Source: Nanobdellota archaeon
GTDB taxonomy: Archaea > Nanobdellota > Nanobdellia > Pacearchaeales > GW2011-AR1
Assembly: GCA_022563455.1 (NCBI GenBank)
Contig: JADFNI010000008.1
Coordinates: 1 to 26,543 of the forward strand
Reading direction: 5' to 3'
Length of the DNA stretch: 26,543 nt
Shown: in pieces, positions 7,223-14,779 of the stretch
Position numbering within the stretch: position 1 is the first letter of the stretch
Layout: the number at the start of each line of letters is the position of its first letter
The notes under the pieces: model-generated
The model's database searches: none
Told to the model about the DNA's origin: nothing
The model's input: the letters and a program-made list of their open reading frames with translations, nothing else
Program-made: the position numbers and the translations under genes

Positions 7223-8848
7223 TTACTCTTTGTTTTTTGGCGTGGAAGAGGTCGCCTTTTTTGATTCTCGAGAATTTTTTAATGCCATTTTTATTGTATA
7301 ATTAATAGGATTTTTCATTCCAGGAATTGGTGGGGAATGGATACCAAATTCTTTGTAAATTGGTTTGTCATAATTTGGAGGAAGACGCTTGTTTTTTATA
7401 TGCCAATCTACTTGGGACCTTATGTAGCCTTCTTTTAATGGGTGATAATTTTTTTTGTTCCATTCAGTTATTTTTTCATCAATGAAATCTTTTGGAAATC
7501 CTAAGGAGGTAAAGAAAGACAACATTAAAGATAGGGCTCTTTTTCTTCCATCTGTCTTGATTCCTTCTAAAATCTTTTTGATTATTGGAGGAAACATTTC
7601 TTCTGTAAAAGTTAAACCTTTTAGATCAATTGGAGCACCTTCATATTTCTTGGTTGGCTCTTGTGTATTTTTTCTTCCCCAATCTAATGCTTGAAGAAGT
7701 AGTTCTTTTGCTTCATCTGGAAATGAGTCTGGCATGAAAGACTTTACAACGGAGATTTTTAATGGTTCTGCGTCACTTGGTTTAAAATTTTCTAGTTCAT
7801 TTTTGTCTAGCACGATTGACGCAAATGCAGTTTTTTCATGGAGAGAGTATGGGACACGAAATAGATGTCTTGGAGAAACTAAGATAATGTCCACTGAATC
7901 TTCGGCTGACCTTGTCGTTATATTTTCTTGAAATTCTACTTGAGGCTTCATTGTGACACCACCACTTGTGGAAGTTTTCCATTTTGCCTTCGAAGAATTT
8001 ATTTTACATGTTTCGCAAAAGTGAACTTCTTTTACAAGAACTCTTAACATCTTTGCATTACAGTTTGAACAAATTATTTCCTTTCTATTTGAAGTCATAC
8101 TTTCAACTACTCCCTTGCATCTTATTTTGTCTGTGCACTCATAAGTTCCTACTTTTTTTGTAATCGTTGGTTTTTTACAATTCGGGCATAAATGTTCTGT
8201 TATTAGTTCTCCTTTAAACTCCAGTTCTTCTCTTGTTGACAACTTTAAAATTTCATCGTTCATTTTGTCTTTTATTGCTTCAAACAAATATCCTGCGATG
8301 TATCTTGGCCATTCAGGGAAGTGGTCTTTTGTTAAATCTCCTCCAATACTTTTTGGAAATGCCTTAAATGGAACCAATATATGGAAGCCTTTTGAGCCGG
8401 AGAATTTAATACCTATATTTTTTATTCCGTGATGTTCGAGAACTCCTGTGAGGAGTCTTGCTGCGATTTTTGAATAATCTAAGTATTTTGAGTCTATATC
8501 TATTAATAAGTCCCATCCGATTTTTATTTCGTTGTATTCTTCTGGGGTCATATTTGTGTTTATTTCTCTAGGGTTGCTCCATAATTCTTCTGAACAGTGA
8601 AAGGATGTTGCGCCAGATCTTACTTGATTTATTATGTCTGTTGGATAATCTAAGTAATCTGGTCTTTTTGCAAAATATTTGTTATTGAAGTTTGCTATTG
8701 TCTCTCTGTTTTTGCAAAATTTGAACATTGCGTCCCCAATGTCTTTTCTTGCATAATGAGACATTGCCGTAATTTCTACTTTTGTTTTAGATTGACCTAA
8801 ATACTTTCGTTGTTGGTTTTCGGGTGTATCTTTTTGATGTGGATCCAT
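7223..8848 (-). CDS. priS: DPANN-type single-chain DNA primase (PriS catalytic domain fused to PriL-like C-terminal domain)
   Basis: The 541-residue protein makes RNA/DNA primers for replication. The archaeo-eukaryotic primase domain shows WDLLIDID (catalytic Asp117 and Asp119), SGSKGFHI (150-157, with His156) and VDIILVSPRHLFRVPYSLH (319-337, with Asp320 and basic residues). A zinc-binding insert lies between them, with cysteine pairs at 221/224, 238/244, 260/263 and 278/281. The C-terminal region (about 415-515) resembles the PriL-like domain of DPANN fused primases: FPPIIKKILEG, GRKRALSLML, EWNKKN, LPPNYDK and KNPINY. The usual iron-sulfur cysteines in those contexts are Ile422, Tyr493 and His504 here, and no cysteine occurs after residue 281. 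The fused form is known from Nanoarchaeum. It is divergent from pcn, grouping two replication genes. Catalytic residues are intact. Confidence 0.9.
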   Translation of the reverse strand: MDPHQKDTPENQQRKYLGQSKTKVEITAMSHYARKDIGDAMFKFCKNRETIANFNNKYFAKRPDYLDYPTDIINQVRSGATSFHCSEELWSNPREINTNMTPEEYNEIKIGWDLLIDIDSKYLDYSKIAARLLTGVLEHHGIKNIGIKFSGSKGFHILVPFKAFPKSIGGDLTKDHFPEWPRYIAGYLFEAIKDKMNDEILKLSTREELEFKGELITEHLCPNCKKPTITKKVGTYECTDKIRCKGVVESMTSNRKEIICSNCNAKMLRVLVKEVHFCETCKINSSKAKWKTSTSGGVTMKPQVEFQENITTRSAEDSVDIILVSPRHLFRVPYSLHEKTAFASIVLDKNELENFKPSDAEPLKISVVKSFMPDSFPDEAKELLLQALDWGRKNTQEPTKKYEGAPIDLKGLTFTEEMFPPIIKKILEGIKTDGRKRALSLMLSFFTSLGFPKDFIDEKITEWNKKNYHPLKEGYIRSQVDWHIKNKRLPPNYDKPIYKEFGIHSPPIPGMKNPINYTIKMALKNSRESKKATSSTPKNKE

Positions 8849-8871
8849 GTTTAAATGAGAGTGTTGTTATT

Positions 8872-8880
8872 ATTAATAAA
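8872..8880 (-). promoter_or_regulatory. TATA box for the primase gene
   Basis: On the minus strand TTTATTAAT is centred about 27 nt before the primase ATG at 8848. It shares a 113-base intergenic region with the divergent pcn promoter. Confidence 0.45.
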
Positions 8881-8905
8881 TTGTTTGTATATTAAGCACA
8901 ATAAT

Positions 8906-8916
8906 CTTTATATAAC
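8906..8916 (+). promoter_or_regulatory. pcn: TATA box for the pcn transcript
   Basis: CTTTATATAAC is a strong archaeal TATA element. Its centre is about 25 nt before an ATG at 8936, not before the pcn ATG at 8962. The transcript therefore probably starts at the small leader ORF and carries about 26 nt ahead of pcn. Confidence 0.6.
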
Positions 8917-8935
8917 GGATATGGTTTTTTTCTGG

Positions 8936-8965
8936 ATGATAAGTAAATTTGGTCTTGAAATATGA
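8936..8965 (+). CDS. Nine-codon leader ORF overlapping the pcn start
   Basis: The ORF encodes MISKFGLEI and ends in a TGA that overlaps the pcn ATG as ATGA (8962-8965). Its ATG sits exactly where leaderless transcription from the 8906-8916 TATA box would begin. No Shine-Dalgarno sequence is evident just before pcn. I infer that ribosomes load on this mini-ORF and reinitiate on pcn. An unused chance ORF cannot be excluded. Confidence 0.4.
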   Translation: MISKFGLEI

Positions 8966-9684
8966 TATTGAAGCTTGATAATCCGAAGGTTCTTAGTGAT
9001 GCTATTGGAGTTATTAGTGAGGTTGTGTCGGACGTTCGAATAAAGCTGCTTAAGGACGGGATGAGTATTGTTGCAGTGGATCCTGCGAACGTTGCCCTTG
9101 TTATTTTTAAGCTTCCAAAGGAGACTTTTTCAAAGTATGAATCTGGAATGGAAGTTTGGGGTGTTAATCTAATGGACTTGAAGAAAATTTTAAGAAGAGC
9201 TACGAATTCTTCGAGTGTTGTTTTTGAAGAGGAAGATAATAAACTTAAAATTTCTATTTTTGATAAAGTTAAGCGGGTTTTTAATTTATCGTTAATTGAA
9301 GTTGAGAGTGAAGACAAGGAAATTCCGGAGCTTAATTTTGCGGCGAAAGTTGAACTTGATTCAACTAGTTTTTCTCAAGCTATTGAGGACTCAAAAATTG
9401 TTGCAGATTCTTGTTCTTTGATTGCTGGTGAAGGATTTTTTATAATTGAAGGAAATGGTAGTCTTAATTCAGCGCGAGCAGAATTTTCTGGGGATGAAGC
9501 GTTGATACAAGGAATTGCAAAATCTAAATATTCTTTAGAATATTTAATGAAGTTCATCAAGGGTGCTAAGATAAGTGACAAGGTTATTGTTAACTTTTCT
9601 GATGATTACCCTCTTAGACTTGATTTTCCTGGGGAGAAGATGGGAATAGGATTTGTTTTAGCTCCAAGGGTTGAAAATGATTGA
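8962..9684 (+). CDS. pcn: DNA polymerase sliding clamp (PCNA)
   Basis: The 240-residue protein is the homotrimeric ring that tethers replication and repair enzymes to DNA. The two-domain clamp fold shows the N-terminal strands with VAVDPANVALV (37-47), the interdomain linker EVESEDKEIPEL (113-124), the second-domain DDYPLRLDF (214-222) and the hallmark C-terminal LAPRVE (233-238), which in other PCNAs helps bind PIP-box partners. Length is just below the usual 245-250 residues. Basic residues expected on the inner ring are present (K71-R79 region). The gene is divergent from the primase and is preceded by a short leader ORF whose stop overlaps its start. Confidence 0.95.
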   Translation: MILKLDNPKVLSDAIGVISEVVSDVRIKLLKDGMSIVAVDPANVALVIFKLPKETFSKYESGMEVWGVNLMDLKKILRRATNSSSVVFEEEDNKLKISIFDKVKRVFNLSLIEVESEDKEIPELNFAAKVELDSTSFSQAIEDSKIVADSCSLIAGEGFFIIEGNGSLNSARAEFSGDEALIQGIAKSKYSLEYLMKFIKGAKISDKVIVNFSDDYPLRLDFPGEKMGIGFVLAPRVEND

Positions 9685-9700
9685 GGAGAAAGTTAGATAA

Positions 9701-9710
9701 GATTTAAATA
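9701..9710 (+). promoter_or_regulatory. TATA-like element ahead of the winged-helix gene and cassette array
   Basis: GATTTAAATA lies 60-70 nt before the ATG at 9770 and runs into a perfect palindrome. A second AT-rich element (about 9733-9743) is closer to the start, so which one is used is unclear. Confidence 0.4.
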
Positions 9711-9727
9711 GGTATATTCATACCTAT
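9708..9727. promoter_or_regulatory. Perfect 8-bp inverted repeat, candidate operator
   Basis: ATAGGTAT-ATTC-ATACCTAT has two perfect 8-bp arms around a 4-base centre. It begins inside the TATA-like element and lies just upstream of a gene for a DNA-binding winged-helix protein. Autoregulation is inferred. Confidence 0.5.
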
Positions 9728-9747
9728 CTTCATATTAATATTTGAAG
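9728..9747. promoter_or_regulatory. Imperfect inverted repeat beside the candidate operator
   Basis: Arms beginning CTTCA-n-AT and ending AT-n-TGAAG form a second, imperfect 20-bp palindrome directly after the first. It could be a second operator half or a short hairpin in the 5' leader. Confidence 0.3.
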
Positions 9748-9769
9748 GTAATTTAATAAGTATATTGCT

Positions 9770-9973
9770 ATGAGGATTCATAATAAATCTAAGTCTAAAT
9801 CTAAATCCATTTTAGACTTTATAAAAAAAGAGAAAGTTGTAACTAGTTCTGAAATTGCAAGTTATTTGGAGGTTTCTTGGAATACTGCTGAAAAGTATTT
9901 ATTAGAATTATTAATTGAGGGAAAAATTGTTCGAATTAAAAAAACTGGAGTTAATTTATGGTTGATAAAATGA
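9770..9973 (+). CDS. Small winged-helix DNA-binding protein
   Basis: The 67-residue protein has a basic N-terminus (NKSKSKSKS). A winged helix follows: helix 1 SILDFIKKEK (13-22), helix 2 SSEIASYLEV (26-35), recognition helix WNTAEKYLLELLIEG (37-51) and wing strands KIVRIKKTGVNLWLI (52-66). The order and the VTSSEIA..L.VS..TA..YL pattern match MarR/ArsR-like folds cut to the minimal domain. Its stop overlaps the ATG of the first pilin-like gene (ATGA), so it heads the cassette array. With palindromes just upstream, it is a good candidate for a regulator of itself and the surface-protein genes. The ligand or signal is unknown. Confidence 0.75.
   Translation: MRIHNKSKSKSKSILDFIKKEKVVTSSEIASYLEVSWNTAEKYLLELLIEGKIVRIKKTGVNLWLIK
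9785..9808 (+). repeat. Four tandem hexanucleotides inside the winged-helix gene
   Basis: Units aaatct, aagtct, aaatct, aaatcc encode Lys-Ser four times. Slippage would add or remove two residues without a frameshift. Confidence 0.6.
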
Positions 9974-10761
9974 ATGAAGGTGGGCAGTACAAACACCAGT
10001 TCATCTCAGACATTGGAATAAGAGGGCAAATTACTATTTATGTTATAGTTGGGATTGTGATTGTTGTTGGAATTGTGATTTCATTATATCTAGTTGGTGG
10101 GCCTCGGTTGTTGGGATCTACTCGTAGTTCTCCGGACATTTTTATTCAAAGTTGTGCGCGAGAGGTTGTGCAAGATTCTCTTGAAAAGATTTATAGAAAT
10201 GGTGGAGAGACTGAAATTTCTTTTGGAATGAAGTTTAACAACATTGAATATAATTATTTATGTCATAACTGGGATTACTATCTTGCTTGTTATAATCTCC
10301 ACCCATTACTTGAAAAGCAAATTGAAAATGAAATAAGAGAGGATACGCGAGATATTATCCAAGGCTGTTTTGATGAACTTATTGAAGACCTCGAGGACAA
10401 AGGCTTTAAAGTAGTGGTTGGTGCTACTAGTTACTCTGTGGATCTTTTACCTGGATCAGTGGACATTAAACTTAAAAGAGATCTTAAAATTACTAAAAGT
10501 GATTCTTCTCAAACATATAGTGAATTTGATTTAAGAATTATTGATCCCATTTACAGACTTGTAAAAACAACTGAGAGAATAGTTAATAGTGAGTCGAGTA
10601 CTTGTAGGTTTGACCGAAATGAATATATGTTATTTTATCCTGACTATGATATTGATGTGATTAATTATGAAAATAATAAAATTTACATTATACGAGATCG
10701 TTTAAGTGGAAAAGAATTTAAATTTGCGGTAAGAACTTGTGCTATTCCTTTAGGTGTATAA
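9970..10761 (+). CDS. Pilin-like membrane protein of cassette 1
   Basis: The start is taken at the ATG that overlaps the preceding stop (ATGA), giving 263 residues; an in-frame ATG at 9958 is less likely. A class III leader reads IRG-QITIYVIVGIVIV, with predicted prepilin-peptidase cleavage after Gly19 and a single membrane helix at about 21-43. The rest (about 55-263) is an extracellular domain. It opens with FIQSCAREVVQDSLEKIYRN, contains Cys pairs (CHNWDYYLACYN), and ends with FYPDYDIDVINYENNKIY and GKEFKFAVRTCAIP. It is clearly paralogous to the products at 14013 and 18546. The giant gene follows with no spacer (TAAATG). Class III proteins are assembled or anchored by type IV pilus-like machines. 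It is too large for a major pilin, so a minor or capping subunit is plausible. Confidence 0.75.
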   Translation: MNEGGQYKHQFISDIGIRGQITIYVIVGIVIVVGIVISLYLVGGPRLLGSTRSSPDIFIQSCAREVVQDSLEKIYRNGGETEISFGMKFNNIEYNYLCHNWDYYLACYNLHPLLEKQIENEIREDTRDIIQGCFDELIEDLEDKGFKVVVGATSYSVDLLPGSVDIKLKRDLKITKSDSSQTYSEFDLRIIDPIYRLVKTTERIVNSESSTCRFDRNEYMLFYPDYDIDVINYENNKIYIIRDRLSGKEFKFAVRTCAIPLGV

Positions 10762-13700
10762 ATGAAATTGGAGAATGAAATGAAAAATATTGGAAGATTG
10801 ATTGTAATAATTTGTTTTTTATTTTTGATTGTGCCGCTTGTTAATGCTCTTGGATCCTCTGGATGTTGTGAACTCCCAGAGGGCGGAGGAGTTTGTTCTG
10901 TTATTGAGCAAAGTTCTTGTGCTGAAGGGTCTGAATTTTCAAAAGGTGTTGGTTGTGAGGAGACTACTTTTTGTCAAGAGGGTTGTTGCTTTGATGATGA
11001 TGAGACAACATTTAAAGAATCATTAGAATCGCTGTGCTCTTTGAACTGGGAGCCTGATGCAAATTGTAATTTGCCTGCTGCAGAATTTGGATGTTGTTAT
11101 CTTGGGAGCACTGTAATCTATTCCAATAAGGGAACATGTGTGGTAGAAACTAAGGCTCGTGGGCTGGCGGATAATCTTTATACTGGTTGGGAAAATGAGG
11201 TTAGTGAACTTGAATGTGTTACTAGAGATCTAAGTAAAGACGAGGGGTCTTGTATCTTTTCCGATGGAGAATGTGAGATAAAAACTGAGGAGGATTGTTT
11301 TGATTTGAGGGGGAAATTTACTAAAGGATATTTATGTACTGCTGAAGGATTAAATACTGGATGCGAACCTACAACTGACACGACTTGTGTTTCTGGAAAG
11401 GACGAAGTTTATTTTTTAGATTCTTGTGGTAATCCTGCTAATATATATGATGCATCAAAAGTTAATGATAGAGACTATTGGGAGAAAATTGTTTTGTTAG
11501 AGGATTCTTGTGGAGCTGATAACTCTAGTGGAAATGGAGAATCACTAACTTGCGGGAATTGTAATAGATTTAGAGGAGGGCTATGTAGGGATGCTCTTAG
11601 TGATGGAGTTGAACCTGATCTTGGGAATAATTATTGTAAGTCTACAGAGTGTATTGTTGATGGAGAAATATATGAGGATGGAGAATCTTGGTGTGATTAT
11701 GAAGGAAAGATTGGAGAAGGAGATGATATTGTTGGGTCACTTCATCGAAGAATCAGTTGTAATCAGGGAGTTTCTAAGATTGAAGACTGTGGAGATTTTA
11801 GAACCAAGATTTGTGTTCAAAAAACTACATTTGACCCTGAGGTTGAAGGAGTTGCATTTAGGGAGGCTGAGTGTGTAAAAAATATTGCGGACGATTGTAT
11901 TGCATATGGTACTGACGAACTTGATAAATGTAGAGAATCAAAAAGTTGTTTTGTAAAGCATGTTGAAATTTCAGAATTTTTAAATTTTGATGTTTGTGTT
12001 CCACAATATCCAAAGGGATTTAACCTCCGAGCTAAACCTGAACATGAAGAAAAGACTAAGGCTGAAAGTGTATGTGGTCTTGCAACGCTTCGATGTAATG
12101 TGATTAGGGGCAAATTTAATCTTCAGTGCAAAGACCTTGCAAATAATGAATGTCTTACCGAGAAGTTTACTCGAGAGATGAATGACTTATGTCGAAGTAT
12201 GGGAGACTGCGGACTTGAGATAAGTTATGTTGATGAGGTTACAAAGAACTATGAGATCATTTATCAAAAAAATCATAAACCTTCTCGTATTTGGGATGAG
12301 ATAAATTTAGGAGAGGAATATATTGAGAATATACTTAGACCTCTTTTAGTATACAAAAAAGATCAAATTGTGAGAGCTGAAGACAAGGAGGTCTCTTTAG
12401 AATTGGGTAGATCTTCTGCTAGGTTAAGAGATAAATTTGAGGATATGCTCAGTGGAGGTTTGAAATTTATAGGTATAGATTTAAGGGCTAGAGATTCTTA
12501 CGGGAAAAAGATTAGTGGAGGTGGATCATGTCCAAATAAGAGGGTAACTTATAAATGTCAGCCTTGGAATCCTCCGACTGGAGGGGAGAGATGTGAGGAA
12601 TGTAATAAAGATCCTCTTAATAAGCCTTGTACAGAATATAGGTGTAATAGTCTTGGTAGGGCGTGTTTTATCACTGATCGGGAGACTACGGATGGGGAAT
12701 GCCTCTTCTATGAGGATGATGGGATTGCTCCGATTGTGAGGGCTGTAGAAGGGAAAATCGGGGAGAATGCTTTTCTGAATAGTACTGGTAATACGGGTAA
12801 GACATTTGAGATAACTAGTGCATCTGGAGCGTGCCTTGATACAGATTCTGATATTGTAATCTCGATAACTACAAATGAAAGAAGTTTATGTAGATATTCG
12901 CTGGAAAAAGATACGTACGATGATATGACCAAATTTGGAAGTGGGTTTGATTCTTTTGAGCATTCTCTTGAGCGTCATCTGGATAACCCCAGTAATGGAG
13001 TTAGTCAGGGGCTCGATTTTAGTAAAGAGTTTAATTTTTATATAAAATGTGAAGATATATTTGGACATATTGGACCTGTTGGGATTGATAATTTTTTGAC
13101 TATTGATTTATGTATTGATGAAGGGGATGATACTGGTGCTCCAGCATTTAGGAGTGTCAACCCATCAAATGAAACTGTGCTCGGATTTGATGCTAATGAA
13201 ACAAATATAAAATATTTTACAAATGAACTTGCTATTTGTAAATGGGATAAGGAAGACGTTGATTTTGAAAAAATGGAAAATTTAATGACATGTGAAGATA
13301 TATTTGGACAACCTACTTTGCCTGGACAGTATTTATGTGAGGGTACTCTTCCAGTTAATGGAACAGATAATTATTATTATATTAGGTGTATAGACCAGCT
13401 ATGGTTAGAGGACATTGAACCTGAATCTAGAAATGCAAACAAAGAAAGTCATATTTATTATTTGACTAAGCCATCTGAAAAAATATCTATTGAATATATT
13501 AAACCTTTTACTGAAATATTTACTCCAGTGGATAAAGCTACTGTGAATATTATTATTGGAACTAAAGGGGGTGGGGATATTCATAAGTGTTCTTATTCTT
13601 TATCTGGATTTGATAATTTGCATGCGACAAATGAGGTTGGAAATAGTAAAACGCATACTAAGAGTGGGATTAATCTTTATACTGGAATTTATCATGTATA

Positions 13701-14016
13701 TGTAGAGTGTATTGACGTTAATAGTGGAGATACTGTTCAAGGAGAAACAGAGTTTACAATTACAAAGGATACGACTTCGCCACAGATTGCTAGGGTCTTT
13801 CAAGAGGACACTACCCTTACAGTTATAACTAATGAGGATGCCATATGTAAATATACGACTACTTCATGTAGGTATAATTTTGAAGATGGAATTGATATTG
13901 GTTCATTTAGAACGCATACTATAACTGTTACTCGGGGAGATAAATATTATATTAAATGTAAGGATGAATTTGAGAATGTGCCTTCGGCTTGTTCAATAAT
14001 TGTGAGGGCTGTATGA
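10762..14016 (+). CDS. Giant cysteine-rich exported protein of cassette 1
   Basis: The 1084-residue protein has a signal peptide ending near residue 30 (IVPLVNALG). An alternative ATG at 10780 follows GGAG at 10770-10773. The N-terminal half is packed with cysteines in repeated motifs: GCCELPEGGGVC, QEGCCFD, FGCCYLG, DSCGNPANIYDASKVND, CGNCNRFRGGLC, GESWCDYEGKIGEGDD and DFRTKICVQ. A segment at about 590-650 (CQPWNPPTGGERCEECN, YRCNSLGRAC) recurs in all three giant proteins. The C-terminal part (about 690-1084) is a string of beta domains with the repeated pattern TNE-x2-C-x-Y/W, H, and Y-Y-I-K-C-x-D. Unlike its paralogues it has no central hydrophobic segment, so it should be fully extracellular. 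Such proteins recur in Woesearchaeota and Pacearchaeota without a known role; a disulfide-stabilised surface structure is inferred. Confidence 0.8.
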   Translation: MKLENEMKNIGRLIVIICFLFLIVPLVNALGSSGCCELPEGGGVCSVIEQSSCAEGSEFSKGVGCEETTFCQEGCCFDDDETTFKESLESLCSLNWEPDANCNLPAAEFGCCYLGSTVIYSNKGTCVVETKARGLADNLYTGWENEVSELECVTRDLSKDEGSCIFSDGECEIKTEEDCFDLRGKFTKGYLCTAEGLNTGCEPTTDTTCVSGKDEVYFLDSCGNPANIYDASKVNDRDYWEKIVLLEDSCGADNSSGNGESLTCGNCNRFRGGLCRDALSDGVEPDLGNNYCKSTECIVDGEIYEDGESWCDYEGKIGEGDDIVGSLHRRISCNQGVSKIEDCGDFRTKICVQKTTFDPEVEGVAFREAECVKNIADDCIAYGTDELDKCRESKSCFVKHVEISEFLNFDVCVPQYPKGFNLRAKPEHEEKTKAESVCGLATLRCNVIRGKFNLQCKDLANNECLTEKFTREMNDLCRSMGDCGLEISYVDEVTKNYEIIYQKNHKPSRIWDEINLGEEYIENILRPLLVYKKDQIVRAEDKEVSLELGRSSARLRDKFEDMLSGGLKFIGIDLRARDSYGKKISGGGSCPNKRVTYKCQPWNPPTGGERCEECNKDPLNKPCTEYRCNSLGRACFITDRETTDGECLFYEDDGIAPIVRAVEGKIGENAFLNSTGNTGKTFEITSASGACLDTDSDIVISITTNERSLCRYSLEKDTYDDMTKFGSGFDSFEHSLERHLDNPSNGVSQGLDFSKEFNFYIKCEDIFGHIGPVGIDNFLTIDLCIDEGDDTGAPAFRSVNPSNETVLGFDANETNIKYFTNELAICKWDKEDVDFEKMENLMTCEDIFGQPTLPGQYLCEGTLPVNGTDNYYYIRCIDQLWLEDIEPESRNANKESHIYYLTKPSEKISIEYIKPFTEIFTPVDKATVNIIIGTKGGGDIHKCSYSLSGFDNLHATNEVGNSKTHTKSGINLYTGIYHVYVECIDVNSGDTVQGETEFTITKDTTSPQIARVFQEDTTLTVITNEDAICKYTTTSCRYNFEDGIDIGSFRTHTITVTRGDKYYIKCKDEFENVPSACSIIVRAV
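13828..14016 (+). repeat. Conserved 3' tract of the giant gene, copy 1
   Basis: This 189-base tract matches 18320-18508 with about 14 differences by hand alignment, most of them silent. Flanking upstream DNA is far less alike. It encodes the last beta domain and ends in the same gtgagggctgtatgag. Confidence 0.8.
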
Positions 14017-14768
14017 GAATTGGGAAAAAGGCACAAGTTACTCTATTTGTTATCGTTGCTATAGTTATTGTTTCTGGAATTCTTATTTTCTTTTATTTAG
14101 ATAGGGGGCCTATTGTTGTTGACTCAATAAGTGGAACTCCGGACTCATTTATTGAAAGTTGTTCACGAGATACTGTGCAAGAATCTATTGAGAAAGTTTA
14201 TAGAAATGGTGGAGAAATTGAAACGTCTTTTGGAGTAAGGTATCAAGGAGAATTATACAATTACTTATGCTATAATGGGGATAATTATCTTAGATGTTAT
14301 AATCTTCATCCCTTGCTTGAAAAACAAATTGAAGAAAGAATAAGAGTTGATACTCTTGACTCTGTTGAGGATTGTTTTGAATTTCTAAAAGGAGATTTTG
14401 AGAATAAAGGGTTTAGCGTTGAAATGGGCGAGACTGTATATGCTTTGGATCTTATTCCAGGGTCTGTTGATATTACGCTTTCCAAAGATCTTTTGATTAC
14501 TCGAGGGTCTTCAGTTCAAACCTATAGTAATTTTGATTCAAGAATTGTGAGTCCACTTTATGAACTTGTGAAAATATCTAAAACAATAGTTACTAGTGAA
14601 TCTCGGTTTTGTGCGTTTGAGAGAAATGGGTATATGATATTTTACCCAGATTATGATATTAAACTTATCAATTATGATAACAATAAAATTTATAGAGTAA
14701 TTGACAGACTTAGTGGGATAGAATTTAAATTTGCTGTGAGGAGTTGTGCTGTTCCTGCAGGAATATGA
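14013..14768 (+). CDS. Pilin-like membrane protein of cassette 2
   Basis: The start is set at the ATG overlapping the giant gene's stop (ATGA), giving 251 residues; an upstream TTG at 13989 lies inside that gene. The class III leader is very short: MRIGKKA-QVTLFVIVAIVIV, with predicted cleavage after Ala7 and a membrane helix at about 9-29. The extracellular domain follows the cassette 1 protein closely (SFIESCSRDTVQESIEKVYRN, YNLHPLLEKQIEERI, FYPDYDIKLINYDNNKIY, GIEFKFAVRSCAVPAGI). It shares the position of its cysteines. Co-transcription with the following giant gene (11 bases between stop and start) and pairing of the two products are inferred from the repeated gene order. Confidence 0.78.
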   Translation: MRIGKKAQVTLFVIVAIVIVSGILIFFYLDRGPIVVDSISGTPDSFIESCSRDTVQESIEKVYRNGGEIETSFGVRYQGELYNYLCYNGDNYLRCYNLHPLLEKQIEERIRVDTLDSVEDCFEFLKGDFENKGFSVEMGETVYALDLIPGSVDITLSKDLLITRGSSVQTYSNFDSRIVSPLYELVKISKTIVTSESRFCAFERNGYMIFYPDYDIKLINYDNNKIYRVIDRLSGIEFKFAVRSCAVPAGI

Positions 14769-14779
14769 AATGAAATAAA

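Noticed and set aside
8892..9317. 141-residue minus-strand ORF opposite pcn
   Set aside because: It is antisense to the well-supported PCNA gene, has a Ser/Thr/Leu-biased composition typical of a shadow frame, and shows no family motif.
9785..9808. Hexanucleotide tract as a phase-variation switch
   Set aside because: The unit is six bases, so slippage keeps the frame and cannot turn the gene off; four imperfect units are also too few for high slippage.
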